A stretch of 64,000 bases of DNA from Sweltsa coloradensis (Eukaryota; Arthropoda; Insecta; Plecoptera; Chloroperlidae). The DNA is taken from contig JAMZAV010000359.1 of assembly GCA_024449915.1 (NCBI GenBank), positions 310,001-374,000 on the forward strand. The letters run 5' to 3'. The stretch's first letter is position 1; every line of letters begins with the position of its first letter. Made by a program: the position numbers and the translations under genes. Below are positions 36,488 to 48,747 of the stretch, piece after piece. The notes beneath the pieces are model-generated. The model saw only the letters and a program-made list of their open reading frames with translations, was not told where the DNA came from and made no database searches.

Positions 36488-36774
36488 GATTATATTGAAA
36501 ATGTACAATAAAACCATTTTTTTTAAACTTATACAACATACATTATGCCCATGACAGTCGGTTATTAATATGTATTTATTATAGAAAGCTTATAAAAAAG
36601 AAGCAAACCGTTACAGATCATGACTTACATTACAGTTGCCGTTACAACAATTACTTGATAAGTCATACAAAGTGCCCCCTCCCACACCCTTCATCTACTG
36701 CACTGCATACAACTAATTACAAAACCGAAGCATACATATTTATGTAGTACAATACCAGCATTAATCAAAGACAA

Positions 36775-37375
36775 TTAAGGCTATTCGACCGCGTTTTTCT
36801 ATTTTCCAAAATATGCTACCAAGTCAAAACATAGTTAATGGTTTTGAAACCTGGCTATTTTAGAAAATCGAAAATATTTTTTTCAAATTTTTCTGATCCG
36901 GTAAAACGGCCAATATAGCCACCTCAAAATAATTTCCAACTTTAATTCCCCAAAGGGTCACCACCATTCAACGTAGGGTGTTGTGTTTTTGTGACATTAA
37001 TTTTCAACTGTTTTTCATCAGACTGACAGAAAAAAGATTTTTTTAGATTGTCTTTCCTGCAAATTTTTTTTCGTTGGCGGTATTTTAACAACCGCCAACA
37101 AAAAAATTCTAGAAGACAATTTAAAAAATCTTTTTCTCTCAGTCAGTCTTAGAAAAACAGTTGAAAATTAATGTCACAAAAACACACACCCTACGTTGAA
37201 TGGTGTGCTTGGCGAATTAAGTTGAAATTTTTGAGTGGCTATATTGGCGTGTACCGGATCAGAAAAATTTGAAAAATATTTTCGATTTTCTAAAATAGCC
37301 AGGTTTCAAAACCATTAACTATTTTTGACTTGTAGCATATTTGGAAAATAGAAAAACGCGATCGAATAGCCTTAA
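36775..37375. mobile_element. 0.6-kb fold-back element bounded by TTAA
   Basis: Almost the whole 593-bp interior is one inverted repeat: GGCTATTCGACCGCGTTTTT at the left and AAAAACGCGATCGAATAGCC at the right, with a small centre at GCGGTATTTTAACAACCGC (about 37078-37096). TTAA lies directly outside both ends, as expected for TTAA-specific insertion (piggyBac/Kolobok type), though TTAA may instead be part of the palindrome. Non-coding. A degraded copy lies at about 39535-40142 and a half copy at 42221-42335. Confidence 0.75.
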
Positions 37376-37867
37376 CTCGCAAATCTCTTCTCCCAAACTA
37401 TTTTACAATTTAATATCTTATCTTCACATTTCTTTTAAATGTTCCTTTTATTTTCTTTCACTTGATTCACAAAATTACTAAACATTCCAATTGTCATCGT
37501 TGGAAAAATTTTGAAACTTGAAAATTAGTTAGTATTATTATTGTTTTTATCTTTGTATGCCATTATATAATATGTATGTACTATGTATGTCCTTTGACTT
37601 TGCAACAATAATAATAATATTTTTTTTTAATAAAAAAATAATAATAAAAAAATAAAAAAATAAATAAATAAATAAATAGTAATAAAATAAAAAATAAATG
37701 AACAATAAATCCCCTACCACCCAACGCCCGATGCATCGTCACCACACAACCTTCAATACGAGGTATGATGATGTGCGCGTGCGCTAGGAGACAGTAATTA
37801 CGCATCACTAGAAGTGCGAGGTCCTGACAATGGAAGCGATGATTAGTAATGCAAGTGCATGTGTGGG

Positions 37868-37879
37868 AGGGGGGAGGGG
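37868..37879. repeat. G-rich run within unit U
   Basis: GAGGGGGGAGGGGGG in unit U copy 1, also in copy 3 (42842-42856) and lengthened in copy 2 (40636-40652). Other G runs in the window are at 5851, 21192, 58108 and 58221. Such runs can form quadruplexes and are error-prone to sequence. Confidence 0.6.
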
Positions 37880-39252
37880 GGTACGTGACATCAACCACTG
37901 ACCTTGGGTGCATGATTCAACGCGTGCATACATCACAACGCATGCACGGTAATTGCAATTAACGTTGTGCAGCTGCTTTATTTGCATTGGAATTGTTACA
38001 ATTAGCTAGGGGAAATGTAATAATATACTTCGGATTTGTGTTATCATTAATGGTTTTACATTTTTTTTTAACTGTTTCTACCCTCGTACGGATTTTAGCA
38101 AATAATAAAGCGAATAATAAGTATATGAAACATATTTTTGTAACTACCTGCCTAATTACAACTTTTTATTCAACCATTTTGAAAAAATATTTTCCCCCGA
38201 GTTTTTGAAAAGTTCCCAGCCCAACTATTGCAAAGAAAAAACAATTCAGCATGTTAAACTACTGCCCACAGACGCTGGCTTTCTATGTGTTAACAGCCTG
38301 GGTTGAAGAAGAAGACCGTGATGGCAAATGTAGATAATATTTTAATATTTTTTTAAGTGCCGTAATGTATAAATTGTTTCGTTTGCAATTGTTTGTGTAC
38401 ATTAGAATAACATAGGCCGAATGTATTGTTCAGCTACACACAACTTTCTTCGTAATCTAACGCAGGCCTGAAGCAAGAGGTCCGAAGGCACATGGGTTCA
38501 AATCCCTCATAGGTTTACATCTTGTACATAGTTCTATATACTCATAATCACAACAAACTGTACTGAATTACTTTTTAGGAAGTACAATAACACAACAACA
38601 AACACTCCTTTCAAGGAAAACCACGTTAAAATAACGACTCATCTTTAATTATAAAATTTACATTCGGCAATAGGTAAACTTTTTAAACCTGCCATTACCG
38701 ATTGACCTTCATAAATACTAATTGTAATTACACTCTTTGAATGTTTGTTTGAGTCAAGTCTGTGCTTACAAAACATCTGACACGGACGATATGACAGCTA
38801 GTTGTCATGTGATGTGAGTAAGCGTGTGACCTAGACTAGGCTCTATTAGAAATAGACACATTTCAGCATTTAACTCGGGTGTCTTTGTAATATATGCGTA
38901 ACGAACGAAAACATTGACTCATGAAATACTTGACAGATGACTTCACAACACATAGGTGAGGCGTACTAAACGTTTTCTCTACGAACCAAAGACCATGTTT
39001 GATTTACTTTTGTGGGATTTTAACCCGCTTTTGTATATTGTATACTCAAACTCTTAATTGTGATATCACAACGGTTTGACATTGGTGTTATTGGAGTTCT
39101 TGTTTTGTACTTTAGATATTTTATTTATCTTATTAACTACTAGATTAGCACTGATTTACAAATAAATTACAATACAATTTAAATTACTTCTTTGTGGTAT
39201 TATTATGCTTCAATAAAATTCTAATGTTGCCTTATAAATTAATTTTCTTTAA

Positions 39253-40969
39253 GTTGCCCCTGATTATATTTAAAATGTAAAAAAAAACCATTTTTTTTAA
39301 AAATTTTAGATACAACATACATTTTGCCCATGACAGTCGGTTATTAATATTAATATTTAGAAAGCTTATAAAAAAAGAAGAAACCGTACAGATCATGATT
39401 ACAACAGTTGCCGGTTTCAACAATCTTTTATAAGTCAAACAAATTTCCCCCCCCCACCCTTCACTACTGCACTGCATACAACTAATTCAAAAAAGAAGCA
39501 TAATATTTGTGTACAATACCGCATTTAAACAAAGACTTAGGCTATTCGACTGCGTTTTTCTATTTTCCAAAAAATGTACCAAGTCAAAACATAGTTAATG
39601 GTTTTGAAACCTGGGTATTTTAGAAAATCGAAAATATTTTTTCAAATTTTCTGATCCCGGGACCGGCCAAAATAGCCATCTCAAAATAAATTTTAAACTT
39701 TAATTTGCCAAGGCACACCATTTAAGGGGTGTTGTGTTTTTTTGACATTAAATTTTTATTTTTTCTTAGCCGATGAGAGAAAAAAGATTTTTTTTTAATT
39801 GTTTTCCTGCGAATTTTTTTTTTGGCGGGACAATCTTTAAAAAAATCCGCCAAAAGAAAAAATTACTGAAAGACAATTTTAAAAAAAACTTTTTTCTCTG
39901 TCAGTCTTTTGAAAAAAATTTTAAAATTAATGCACAAAAACACAAACCCTACGTTTTAATGGGGGTTTATTTGGCGAATTAAATTGGGAAAATTTTTTGA
40001 GGGCATATTTGGGCCCGGGACCCGGACAAAAAATTTGGAAAAAAAAATTTTGGAATTTTTAAAATACCAGGTTTCAAAACCCCTTCACTAATTTTTACTT
40101 GTTGCATTTTTTGGAAAAAAGAAAACGGGGTGAATAGCCTTAACCGCAAAAATCTTCTACCAAACTTTTACAATTTAATTTTTATCTTCACATTTTTTTT
40201 AAAGTTTCCCTTTTTTTTTTTTCACTTGATTTTACAAAATTACTAAATATTCCAAAATTTTCATCGTTGGGAAATTTTGAAACTTGAAAATTTTGTTTTA
40301 TTTTATTGGTTTTATCTTTGTAGCCCATTTTATAATATTATGTCTATGTATTCCTTTGACTTTGCAACAATAATAAAAATAATTTTTTTTAAAAAAAAAA
40401 ATAATAATAAAAAAGAAAAAATAAATAAATAAATAATAAAAATAAATAAATAGTAATAAATAAAAAAAAAATGAACAATAAAACCCCCACCCTCAACCCC
40501 CCCATGCATCGTCACCCCACAAAACCTTAATAGAGGTGGATGATGTGGCTGCGCTAGGAGACAGTAAATTTCCCCATCACTAGAAGTGCGAGGGCCTGAC
40601 AAAAGGGAAACGATATTATAAGCAAGTGGGATGTGGGGGGGGGGGGAGGGGGGGACGTGACATAACCCCTGACCTTGGGGGCATGATCAAAGCGTGCATA
40701 CCACAACGCACGCAGGGAATTGCAAATTTAAAGTTGTGCACTGCTTATTTGCATTTGGGAAATTTTTACAATTTGCTAGGGGAAAGTAAAAATACTTCGG
40801 ATTTGTGTTATCATTTAATGGGTTTTACATTTTTTTTTTTTAAATGTTCTACCCTCGTACGGATTTTTTCAAATGATAAAGCGAATAATAAGTATATTAA
40901 AAATATTTTTTTTAACTACCTGCTAATTTAAAATTTTTATTCAACCATTTTGAAAAATATTTTTTCCGA

Positions 40970-41036
<67 letters not shown>

Positions 41037-42220
41037 CAATTGGTTTTTGTACTTTGTGTATTTTTCGTTACCACACTTTTTTCTGGGCTCGTAAAATACT
41101 TGGGCCCCAAGCAAAGGTCCAAAGGTCAGGGTTAAAATCCCTCTAGTTTCATCTTGTGCATGTTCTATATCATATCATTAATCACCAAAACCCGTACTGA
41201 TTACTTTTTTGGAATACAAATTGCAAACAAAAAACACCCTTTCAAGGAAAACTACGTTTTAAAAAAAACGATTACTTAAATTTAAAAATTTTGTTCGGCA
41301 ATAGGAAACTTTTTAAACCTGCCTTCCGAGTGACCTTCATAAAAACTTATTAGTAAATTTCACCTTTGAATTTTGTTTGAGTCAAATCTGTGCTTACAAA
41401 CATCTGACACGGCGATATGACACAGTTGTCATGTGATGTGATAAACGTGTGCCTAGACAGGCTTAAATTAAAAAACACATTTTGCATTTAATCGGGGTTT
41501 TTTTGTAAAAATTGCGTAACAACGAAAAAATTGACTCTGAAAAATTGTCAATTCTCACAACACATAGGTGGGGTACTAAAAGTTTTTCCCTACGAAAACC
41601 AAAAACCCTGTTGATTTTCTTTTGTGGGGTTTTTAAACCCCTTTTTTTATTGTACTCAGACCATAAAAGTGTGTATTTTTGGTTTAATTTCACAATGGTT
41701 TGACATTGAATTTTTTGTTTTGTTTTTTTTTTTTTTATTTATCTTATTAAATACTAGATTACAGATTTCAATAAATTACAATACAAATTTAAAAATACTT
41801 TTTGTGGTATTATATGCTTCCCAATAAAAATTTTCCCAAGTTTGCCCTTTTAAAAAAACCTTCCATTTTGTTAGTTATGGCCCATTTTTTGTCTTTTTTT
41901 ACGTTATACTTTCTGAAATTCTATACTCTGGACACTTGCTTTTAAGTTCTATTATTTTGGCCTTTCTTTGAATTCTATTTTTCTAAAATTGCTTTGAATT
42001 TCTATTTTTCTGGAACTTTCTTTTAAATTTTATTTTTCGGATACTTTCTTTTGAAGTTCTATTTTTTGGATACTTGCTGTGAAATTTATTTTCGGACACT
42101 TGCTTTGAAGTTTATTATTTGGATACTTGCTTGAAGTTCTTTATTCTGGATACTTGCGTGAAGTTTATTATTTTGGATACTTTCTTTGAAGTTTTATTAT
42201 TTTGGGCACTTGTGTGAAAA
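39253..42220. repeat. Large tandem repeat unit U, copy 2 (degraded or low-quality)
   Basis: Colinear with copy 1 but with pervasive one- to few-base indels concentrated at homopolymers, plus a long A run joined to a T run at about 40976-41036 that replaces about 250 bp found in copies 1 and 3. Copies 1 and 3 are nearly identical to each other. The pattern resembles uncorrected long-read sequence more than evolutionary divergence. Confidence 0.75.
41930..42212. repeat. Degraded minisatellite (29-bp family)
   Basis: Irregular copies of TTGAAGTTCTATTATTCTGG-like units, matching the clean array at 44280-44452. Units vary in length by homopolymer indels, in keeping with the rest of copy 2. Confidence 0.7.
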
Positions 42221-42618
42221 ATTTGGAAAAAATATTTTGGAATTTTTAAAATAGCCAGGTTTCAAAGCCATTCACTATATTTTGACTTGTTAGCATATTT
42301 TGGAAAATAGAAAAACGCGGTCGAATAGCCTTAACTCGCAAATCTCTTCTACCAAATTATTTTACAATTTAATTTCTTATCTTCACATTTCTTTTAAATG
42401 TTCCTTTTATTTTCTTTCACTTGATTTACAAAATTACTAAACATTCAAATTGTCATCGTTGGAAAATTTTTGAAACTTGAAAATTAGTTAGTATTATTAT
42501 TATTTTTATCTTTGTATGCCATTTTATAATATGTATGTACTATGTATGTCCTTTGACTTTGCAACAATAATAATAATAATTTTTTTAAATAAAAAAATAA
42601 TAATAAAAAAATAAAAAA

Positions 42619-42649
<31 letters not shown>

Positions 42650-44279
42650 ATAGTAATAAAATAAAAAATAAATGAACAGTAAATCCCCTACCATCCAACG
42701 CCCGATGCATCGTCACCACACAACCTTCAATACGAGGTGTGATGATGTGCGCGTGCGCTAGGAGACAGTAATTACGCATCACTAGAAGTGCGAGGTCCTG
42801 ACAATGGAAGCGATGATTAGTAATGCAAGTGCATGTGTGGGAGGGGGGAGGGGGGTACGTGACATCAACCACTGACCTTGGGTGCATGATTCAACGCGTG
42901 CATACATCACAACGCATGCATGGTAATTGCAATTAACGTTGTGCAGCTGCTTTATTTGCATTGGAATTGTTACAATTAGCTAGGGGAAATGTAATAATAC
43001 TTCGGATTTGTGTTATCATTAATGGTTTTACATTTTTTTTTAACTGTTTCTACCCTCGTACGGATTTTAGCAAATAATAAAGCGAATAATAAGTATATGA
43101 AACATATTTTTGTAACTACCTGCCTAATTACAACTTTTTATTCAACCATTTTGAAAAAATATTTTTCCCCGAGTTTTTGAAAAGTTCCCAGCCCAACTAT
43201 TGCAAAGAAAAAACAATTCAGCATGTTAATTAAACTACTGCCCACAGACGCTGGCTTTCTATGTGTTAACAGCCCGGGTTGAAGAAGATGACCGTGATGG
43301 CAAATGTAGATAATATTTTATTATTTTGCTAAGTGCCGTAATGTATAAATTGTTTCGTTTGCAATTGTTTGTGTACCTTAGATGTATTGTTCAGTTACAC
43401 ACAACTTTCTTCGTGGGCATCGTAATCTAACGTAGGCCCGAAGCAAGAGGTCCTAAGGTACAGGGTTAGAATCCCTCATAGGTTTACATCTTGTGCATAG
43501 TTCTATATACTCATAATCATTAATCACAACACACTGTACTGAATTACTTTTTAGGAAGTACAATTAGCACAACAACAAACACTCCTTTCAAGGAAAACTA
43601 CGTTAAAATAACGACTCATCTTAATTATAAAATTTACATTCGGCAATAGGTAAACTTTTTATACCTGCCATTACCGAGTGACCTTCATAAATACTTATTA
43701 GTTTGAATGTTTGTTTTTGAGTCAAGTCTGTGCTTACAAAACATCTGACACGGACGATATGACAGCTAGTTGTCATGTGATGTGAGTAAGCGTGTGACCT
43801 AGACTAGGCTCTATTAGAAATAGACACATTTCAGCATTTAACTCGGGTGTCTTTGTGATATATGCGTAACGAACGAAAACATTGACTCATGAAATACTTG
43901 ACAGATTACTTCACAACACGTAGGTGAGGCGTACTAAACGTTTTCTCTACGAACCAAAGACCATGTTTGATTTACTTTTGTGGGATTTTAACCCGCTTTT
44001 GTATATTGTATACTCAGACTCATAATAAGTGTGATATATAGGTTTAATTTCACAATGGTTTGACATTGAAGTTCTTGTTTTGTTTTTTTTTATTTTATTA
44101 TCTTATTAACTACTAGATTAGCACTGATTTACAAATAAATTACAATACAATTTAAATTTACTTCTTTGTGGTATTATTATGCTTCCAATAAAAAATTATC
44201 CTAATGTTTGCCCTTTATAAATTAAACTTCTTCCATTTAGATTAGTTATGGCCCATTCTTGTACTTTTTGTTTACTTTA
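42221..44279. repeat. Large tandem repeat unit U, copy 3 (5'-incomplete)
   Basis: Starts inside the right arm of the 0.6-kb palindrome (equivalent to about 37270 of copy 1) and runs colinearly with copy 1 at very high identity. It has small differences such as a longer TAAA array (42616-42650) and an inserted TTAA at about 43230. It ends in the 29-bp minisatellite that copy 1 lacks. Confidence 0.85.
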
Positions 44280-44452
44280 TACTTGCTGAAGTTCTATTAT
44301 TCTGGACACTTGCTTTGAAGTTCTATTATTCTGGATACTTGCTATGAAGTTCTATTATTCTGGATACTTGCTTTGAAGTTCTATTATTCTGGATACTTGC
44401 TTTGAAGTTCTATTATTCTGGATACTTGCTTTGAAGTTCTATTATTCTGGCA
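44280..44452. repeat. 29-bp minisatellite, about six units
   Basis: Near-perfect units of GAAGTTCTATTATTCTGG followed by ATACTTGCTTT. One early unit has CACTT instead of TACTT and another has GCTAT instead of GCTTT. High identity suggests recent expansion. Confidence 0.9.
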
Positions 44453-44973
44453 TGATGATCCCTACAAGTAACAGAAGGTAATTGTCATAGTAATTTATTG
44501 CACGTAATAAATTGCATGATGTCGCCCGCTAAGAATCGATCGCTGTAATCGAGTGGGTCGTGTTCTTATCCACAGGGTCATCTTGTGTTTGTTTATCTGT
44601 TATAACAAGGCGCTGTTTATGTCTGGAGGAAATAGCATTTCCATTCTCACTTTTGTTTCATTTAAATATACATTCAATTGCACTTTTACCTCAATTAAAT
44701 AAACATCATGTATTGCATTATTATAAAATAATTTAAAATCAACTTACTTATATGGATGAAAAACAAAACGTGACACTACAATTTTCAAAGCGAGTTCATT
44801 ATTTACTTGGGAACCTACTGAAAGAAATGGTTACATTTTTCCATTTCGAGAAAACAAAATTAGTAACTGAATGCATGTTTTCACTTCCATAAATCACCCA
44901 TTCTTCGTTTTCAAATATGATGATATTCATACACACACAATTATGTACCGGACAAAATGTGGACATTTTATAT

Positions 44974-45775
44974 CTAGGAAAACGCTTAAGTCCCGCCGCG
45001 TGTTGGATGAGCGTATTGGTGCATTGAGCTGCCATGTGTTATGCGGATTTTCGTGTTCTGTAAAAAAATTATTACTAAGTTCTAATTTTTTTTAATTTAA
45101 TTAAATTTAATAAAAAATAAACTTAAATTTTAATTTTCTTTAATTAATCGTAATTTAAAAAAAAGAAAAAAATCGAAAAATTGGGATTTTTATAAGAAAT
45201 AATTTCTCGATTGCGCTCAAATTTAACACTAACATATTAATTCATAAAATTAAGGTTCTGCGAAAAAATCATTACAATCGGATAAAGCATGTAGGTGTTA
45301 TAAGTCTAAGAATTGTTTTAAAAAAGAAAAAAACCGTAAAATTTCGATTTTTTTGATAAATATTTTTTCAATTGCGCTCAAATTTCACAAGAATATCTTA
45401 ATTCATAAAATAAAGGTTCTGTGCAAAAATCATTAAAATCGGATTTAGCATGTAGGGGTTATAAGTCAAAGAAATTTTAAAAAAATCGAAAAAAATCGTA
45501 AAATTGCGATTTTCATGGGAAATAATTTTCCGATTGCGCTCAAAAACGTGGCAGTTCTAAGTTCAGAGATTTCGAAGGCCTCCATAAAATTTTATCTCAA
45601 TCGGAGTATCGGTTTAGCCGGAATCGTGCGGACAAACAGACAAAAATACGAAAAAAAGAAAAAAGAAAGAAAGAAAGAATGAAAAAAAAAACATTCCGGA
45701 TTTTTTCTTCAGTGTAGTGAAATGGAATCTTCGCTTCGCTCGCTACGCTCGCTACGCTCATCCAAAAATAATATT
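44974..45775 (-). mobile_element. Family A Helitron/Helentron-like element (A5), intact
   Basis: An 802-bp minus-strand copy: 5' TTGGATGAGCG at 45775 downwards, 3' CTAG at 44977-44974, with hairpin bases and body units as in A3. The 10-bp GAGCGTAGCG motif near the 5' end is doubled, as in A3. Flanking bases (T on the 5' side, A on the 3' side) differ from the A|T seen at other copies, so the site may have mutated. Confidence 0.75.
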
Positions 45776-46861
45776 CAATTTGGTGGTGTCGGATATTAGC
45801 TTTTTTGCGATTCCTTCATAAGTTTGCGATTTAATTTGTTCAGTCACTTATTAAGTTTTTGTTTCTCTTCGGTTGTTGATATAAACTTGTATCCTATGCT
45901 TGAACTCTCTAGATCTGCTCACAGATAACACGTAGTGATTAATATTGTTACCCTTCGACTTGTCTTACGTCACAGCTAATAAGTAAGCTCATCACTTGTT
46001 GCATTCAGCTCAATATAAGCAACTTAGAAGTCGACTACTCGCAAATTAGTCGTCAAAGACAACCATTTTCATGATGAATATTTCCTTCTAGCTTCGACAT
46101 GACTTCATGCAATCATGCAACAAAATCCACGCAATTTCTATTTTGTAGTCCTGTTGTGTAGTGAGTTTATTGATTTTATTCGATATTAATTTTACACAAA
46201 TCTTATATTTACGAGTCGTTCGCCGTATTCATTTTATTTAATACTCCTGACGATTCAATATGACTGTGTGTATCATCATCTGAGACATATACAATACATT
46301 GCAAAATTATAATTAGATAATATATTTTTTTTGATAGCGAAATCATAAAAGGGTTAGATTTTATATCAATTTGCGTGGCAGTAGCCCTACGTTACATTTA
46401 AATTTTAAATTATCTGTAATTTTTGTGTTTTCCCTGAAGCTATAGTAAGCGTCTGATTTATATTAAATATGGCAAGGTTGTCTAGCAAGGACATATAGGA
46501 CATACACTCTTCTATTGAAGTCGATTATTAAACGTTACTGGTGATTAGTCTGCAAAAATAAAAAACGAATTTTGACTTATCGAAAATCAATTGTTTTAAA
46601 ATAATTTTTTCAATGTTTTTAATAAGTATCTGCTTCTTCAGTGTAGTATCTAAATATCTACTACATCTGTGCAAAGTTGCATCTAGATCTCATGACCACT
46701 AGTTGCAGAAAAGTGTGACAAACTACTTTCTGTTGAATGTGTCGCTTCGCTCGCCCGCTAACGGTATTCCGGAGACGAGCGTTCAGTTGTTTTAGTGGGA
46801 TGAATAAGAATGAGCCGCTCGATCACCTCCGTCGAACCCGCTGACAATGACCCGGTTATAG
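45776..46861. other. Non-coding stretch, no gene seen
   Basis: AT-rich. A GCTTCGCTCGCCCGCTAACGG string at 46743 resembles the GCTTCGCTCGCTACGCTC motif of family A 5' ends but lacks a terminus. Confidence 0.4.
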
Positions 46862-46990
46862 AGCCCGGGCAAATACTTCCTACCTGGCCTTGACGGGGCT
46901 CGAGCGTAGAGCCGACGACCGGGTTTAAAGCCCGGGCAAATACTTCCTACCTGGCCTTGACGGGGCTCGAGCGTAGAGCCGACCGGGACT
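46862..46990. repeat. 67-bp GC-rich tandem duplication
   Basis: GCCCGGGCAAATACTTCCTA through TGACGGGGCTCGAGCGTAGA is present twice (GCCCGGGC at 46863 and 46930), with near identity. The 70-codon minus frame across it reflects the repeat and is not taken as a gene. Confidence 0.85.
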
Positions 46991-48057
46991 AGAGACCGGT
47001 ACACGTAACCTCTGTCTGTTAGAAAGTAGCCGTGGGTTGTGTACGAAACAGTAATTTTACGAATTTCGTTTCTCTCTAGTTTCTAGGAAGAAATACTTAC
47101 TCCAAATTTTGGGTTCACGATCGTCAAGATTATTTCATTTGTGAAAAAAACCTTACAACATTTTAAAATCTTTTTTGAAAAATAAAAAACCTAATTTAAT
47201 GTCATTAATATTCAATGAATTAGAAAACTATTATTTCATTGAATATAAATTAGTTTGCCCAAGTTTCCACGCAGTTTACGGCATTCGAGCGTAGACATGC
47301 ACCTCGACGTGTGACGGGATTGGAGCGTAGACGAGACAGAGGTTCGAAAGTGAAAACGAGACGGTTTTCTCTTGTGCGTAACAAATATAATCGCGTTTTA
47401 CTTTCGTCGGCTGGCAGTGGCAGTGAGCACAGTGCAGGTAGACTGACTTTCTTCCATCACGGCCTGCTGGTTCGAGCCTCGCTAGGACAACCAGCCAACA
47501 CATTATGGCATGATAGCACACATTATGAAATGTTATTAAAGAAGTAAAAGTCAGGCGAGACTTTTCCGTTGCTAAATGGAAATTAAGCAAAGATGTGAGA
47601 TAAGATATGTATTTTTGCATAGTCCATGGCATAGCGGAGTTACGACGAAAACATTTAGAACCATTCCTTACATTTGAATCGGTGGATTTGAACACTATAA
47701 GCGTATAAATTATTTAAAATATATTGATTTTACAATTACACGGGGAAAATATCAAAATACTCATGTACAATGCAAAAATGGATTGAATATCGATTACTAT
47801 TGTTTTCATGTCTATTTTAATGAAGAAAAGTTATTATCTTGTCTTGATTACCTTCCTTGAAATGTGTGTTGCAACTAGAAGCTTTCTTACACATAGAATA
47901 TAAAGTATAATTTAAGCTGGCGGACATCTTTATCGTGATTTATTTGTCTTCAGGTACTTAAAACTAATTGAACCTATACAATTTCGTAAATGCACAAACG
48001 TGAACATAAACATTTCACTGCTAATAAGTTTCGCCCGTATAATGTGTGTATACCTCA
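46991..48057. other. Non-coding stretch with the longest open frame in the window
   Basis: A minus-strand frame at 47276-47695 (139 codons) is the longest in 64 kb but has no recognised domain, signal or family. It overlaps a B-box-like GGTTCGAGCCTCG at 47469. I treat it as chance. Confidence 0.4.
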
Positions 48058-48339
48058 TTAAACGAGGGAGCGGAGCGACCGAGTGTCTATTCAACTCGAA
48101 CGGTTCTCATTCTGTGATTCTGTCTGTCTATCTATCTGTCTGTCTGTCTGTCTGCACGTCGAAAATCAGCCGAACCGCTGAACAGATTGGGCTGAAATTT
48201 TAAACAGACATCCGTACGAAATTATTGAGAACTTCTAACAAAATCAACTAGATCCATTGCGATTTAATCCTACAATAAATAAAAATGTGATTTTAAAATA
48301 TCAATAGCATTGTTTAGTAGCAGCTATCGGGACCACATC

Positions 48340-48420
48340 TACGTGGCTTGCATGGCCTATTGGTAAGCATTTAGCCTACCACACGGAGGGTTGAGGTTCG
48401 ATACCCGTTAGCTCAAACTT
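48340..48420 (+). repeat. tRNA-like sequence inside B1
   Basis: A-box-like TGGCCTATTGGTAAGC and B-box-like GGTTCGATACC are about 35 nt apart. It is absent from the sister element B2, so it is probably part of a SINE that inserted after the two copies formed. Arms pair imperfectly. Confidence 0.5.
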
Positions 48421-48569
48421 TTTTATATTTTTACACCCACCTATTATTTTTGAGGGGTGTTAAATGGGAAATAAAACTTAGGTGATTTTGTTTTATCTTG
48501 GAAATTTGTTAATGTTTCACGCTAATACGTTTTGAACACGATTCGCATTTCAAATGTTCATTTAAATAT

Positions 48570-48747
48570 CTAGGGAAACGCCAAAGTCGTTGTTAAACGA
48601 GTGAGTGAGCCATGTGTTGAGTACCCGGTATCATTCCTCATACTGGGCTAGATCCTTAGGTATAGGGGAGGAAAGGGGATGTTCCCGGGTACTCAACACT
48701 TGGCTCACTCAGTCACTCGTTTAACAACGACTTTGGCGTTTCCCTAG
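48570..48747. repeat. 178-bp terminal palindrome of B1
   Basis: Runs from CTAG to CTAG. CTAGGGAAACGCCAAAGTCG and onwards is mirrored by ...CGACTTTGGCGTTTCCCTAG, with arms of about 65 bp that include GAGTACCCGG. It contains two facing family B 3' ends. The same 178-bp structure ends B2. Confidence 0.85.

Larger units (their letters stand above)
36488..39235. repeat. Large tandem repeat unit U, copy 1
   Basis: About 2.7 kb, colinear with 39253-42220 and, from about 37270 onwards, with 42221-44450. Anchors: CATGACAGTCGGTTATTAAT, TTGAAACCTGGCTATTTTAG, ATCACTAGAAGTGCGAGG, CCCTCGTACGGATTTTAGCA, CATCTGACACGGACGATATG. It holds a complete 0.6-kb palindrome. A B-box-like GGGTTCAAATCCC at 38493 suggests a tRNA-derived fragment. 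Confidence 0.85.
48058..48747 (+). mobile_element. Family B Helitron/Helentron-like element (B1)
   Basis: Begins TTAAACGAGGGAGCGGAGCG. Its 3' end carries the inverse CTCGTTTAA, then CAACGACTTTGGCGTTTCCC and TAG, with AACG/CGTT able to pair as a hairpin. The body has a TCTGTCTG run, AGCCGAACCGCTGAACAG and GCTGAAATTTTAAACAGACA, echoing the order of the family A body. A tRNA-like insertion (about 48340-48420) lengthens it relative to B2. The last 178 bp form an imperfect palindrome (48570-48747). The 5' flank is A. Confidence 0.7.

Noticed and set aside
40976..41036. Long A run followed by long T run as a structural element
   Set aside because: It replaces normal sequence found in copies 1 and 3 and lies in the error-rich copy, so it is probably an artefact.
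44280..44452. Regular repeats that might suggest a CRISPR array
   Set aside because: Units of 29 bp are contiguous without unique spacers, and the window is eukaryotic in character. It is a minisatellite.
47276..47695. 139-codon open frame on the minus strand, the longest in the window
   Set aside because: No recognisable domain, no splice or promoter context, and composition like chance reading of mixed repeat sequence.
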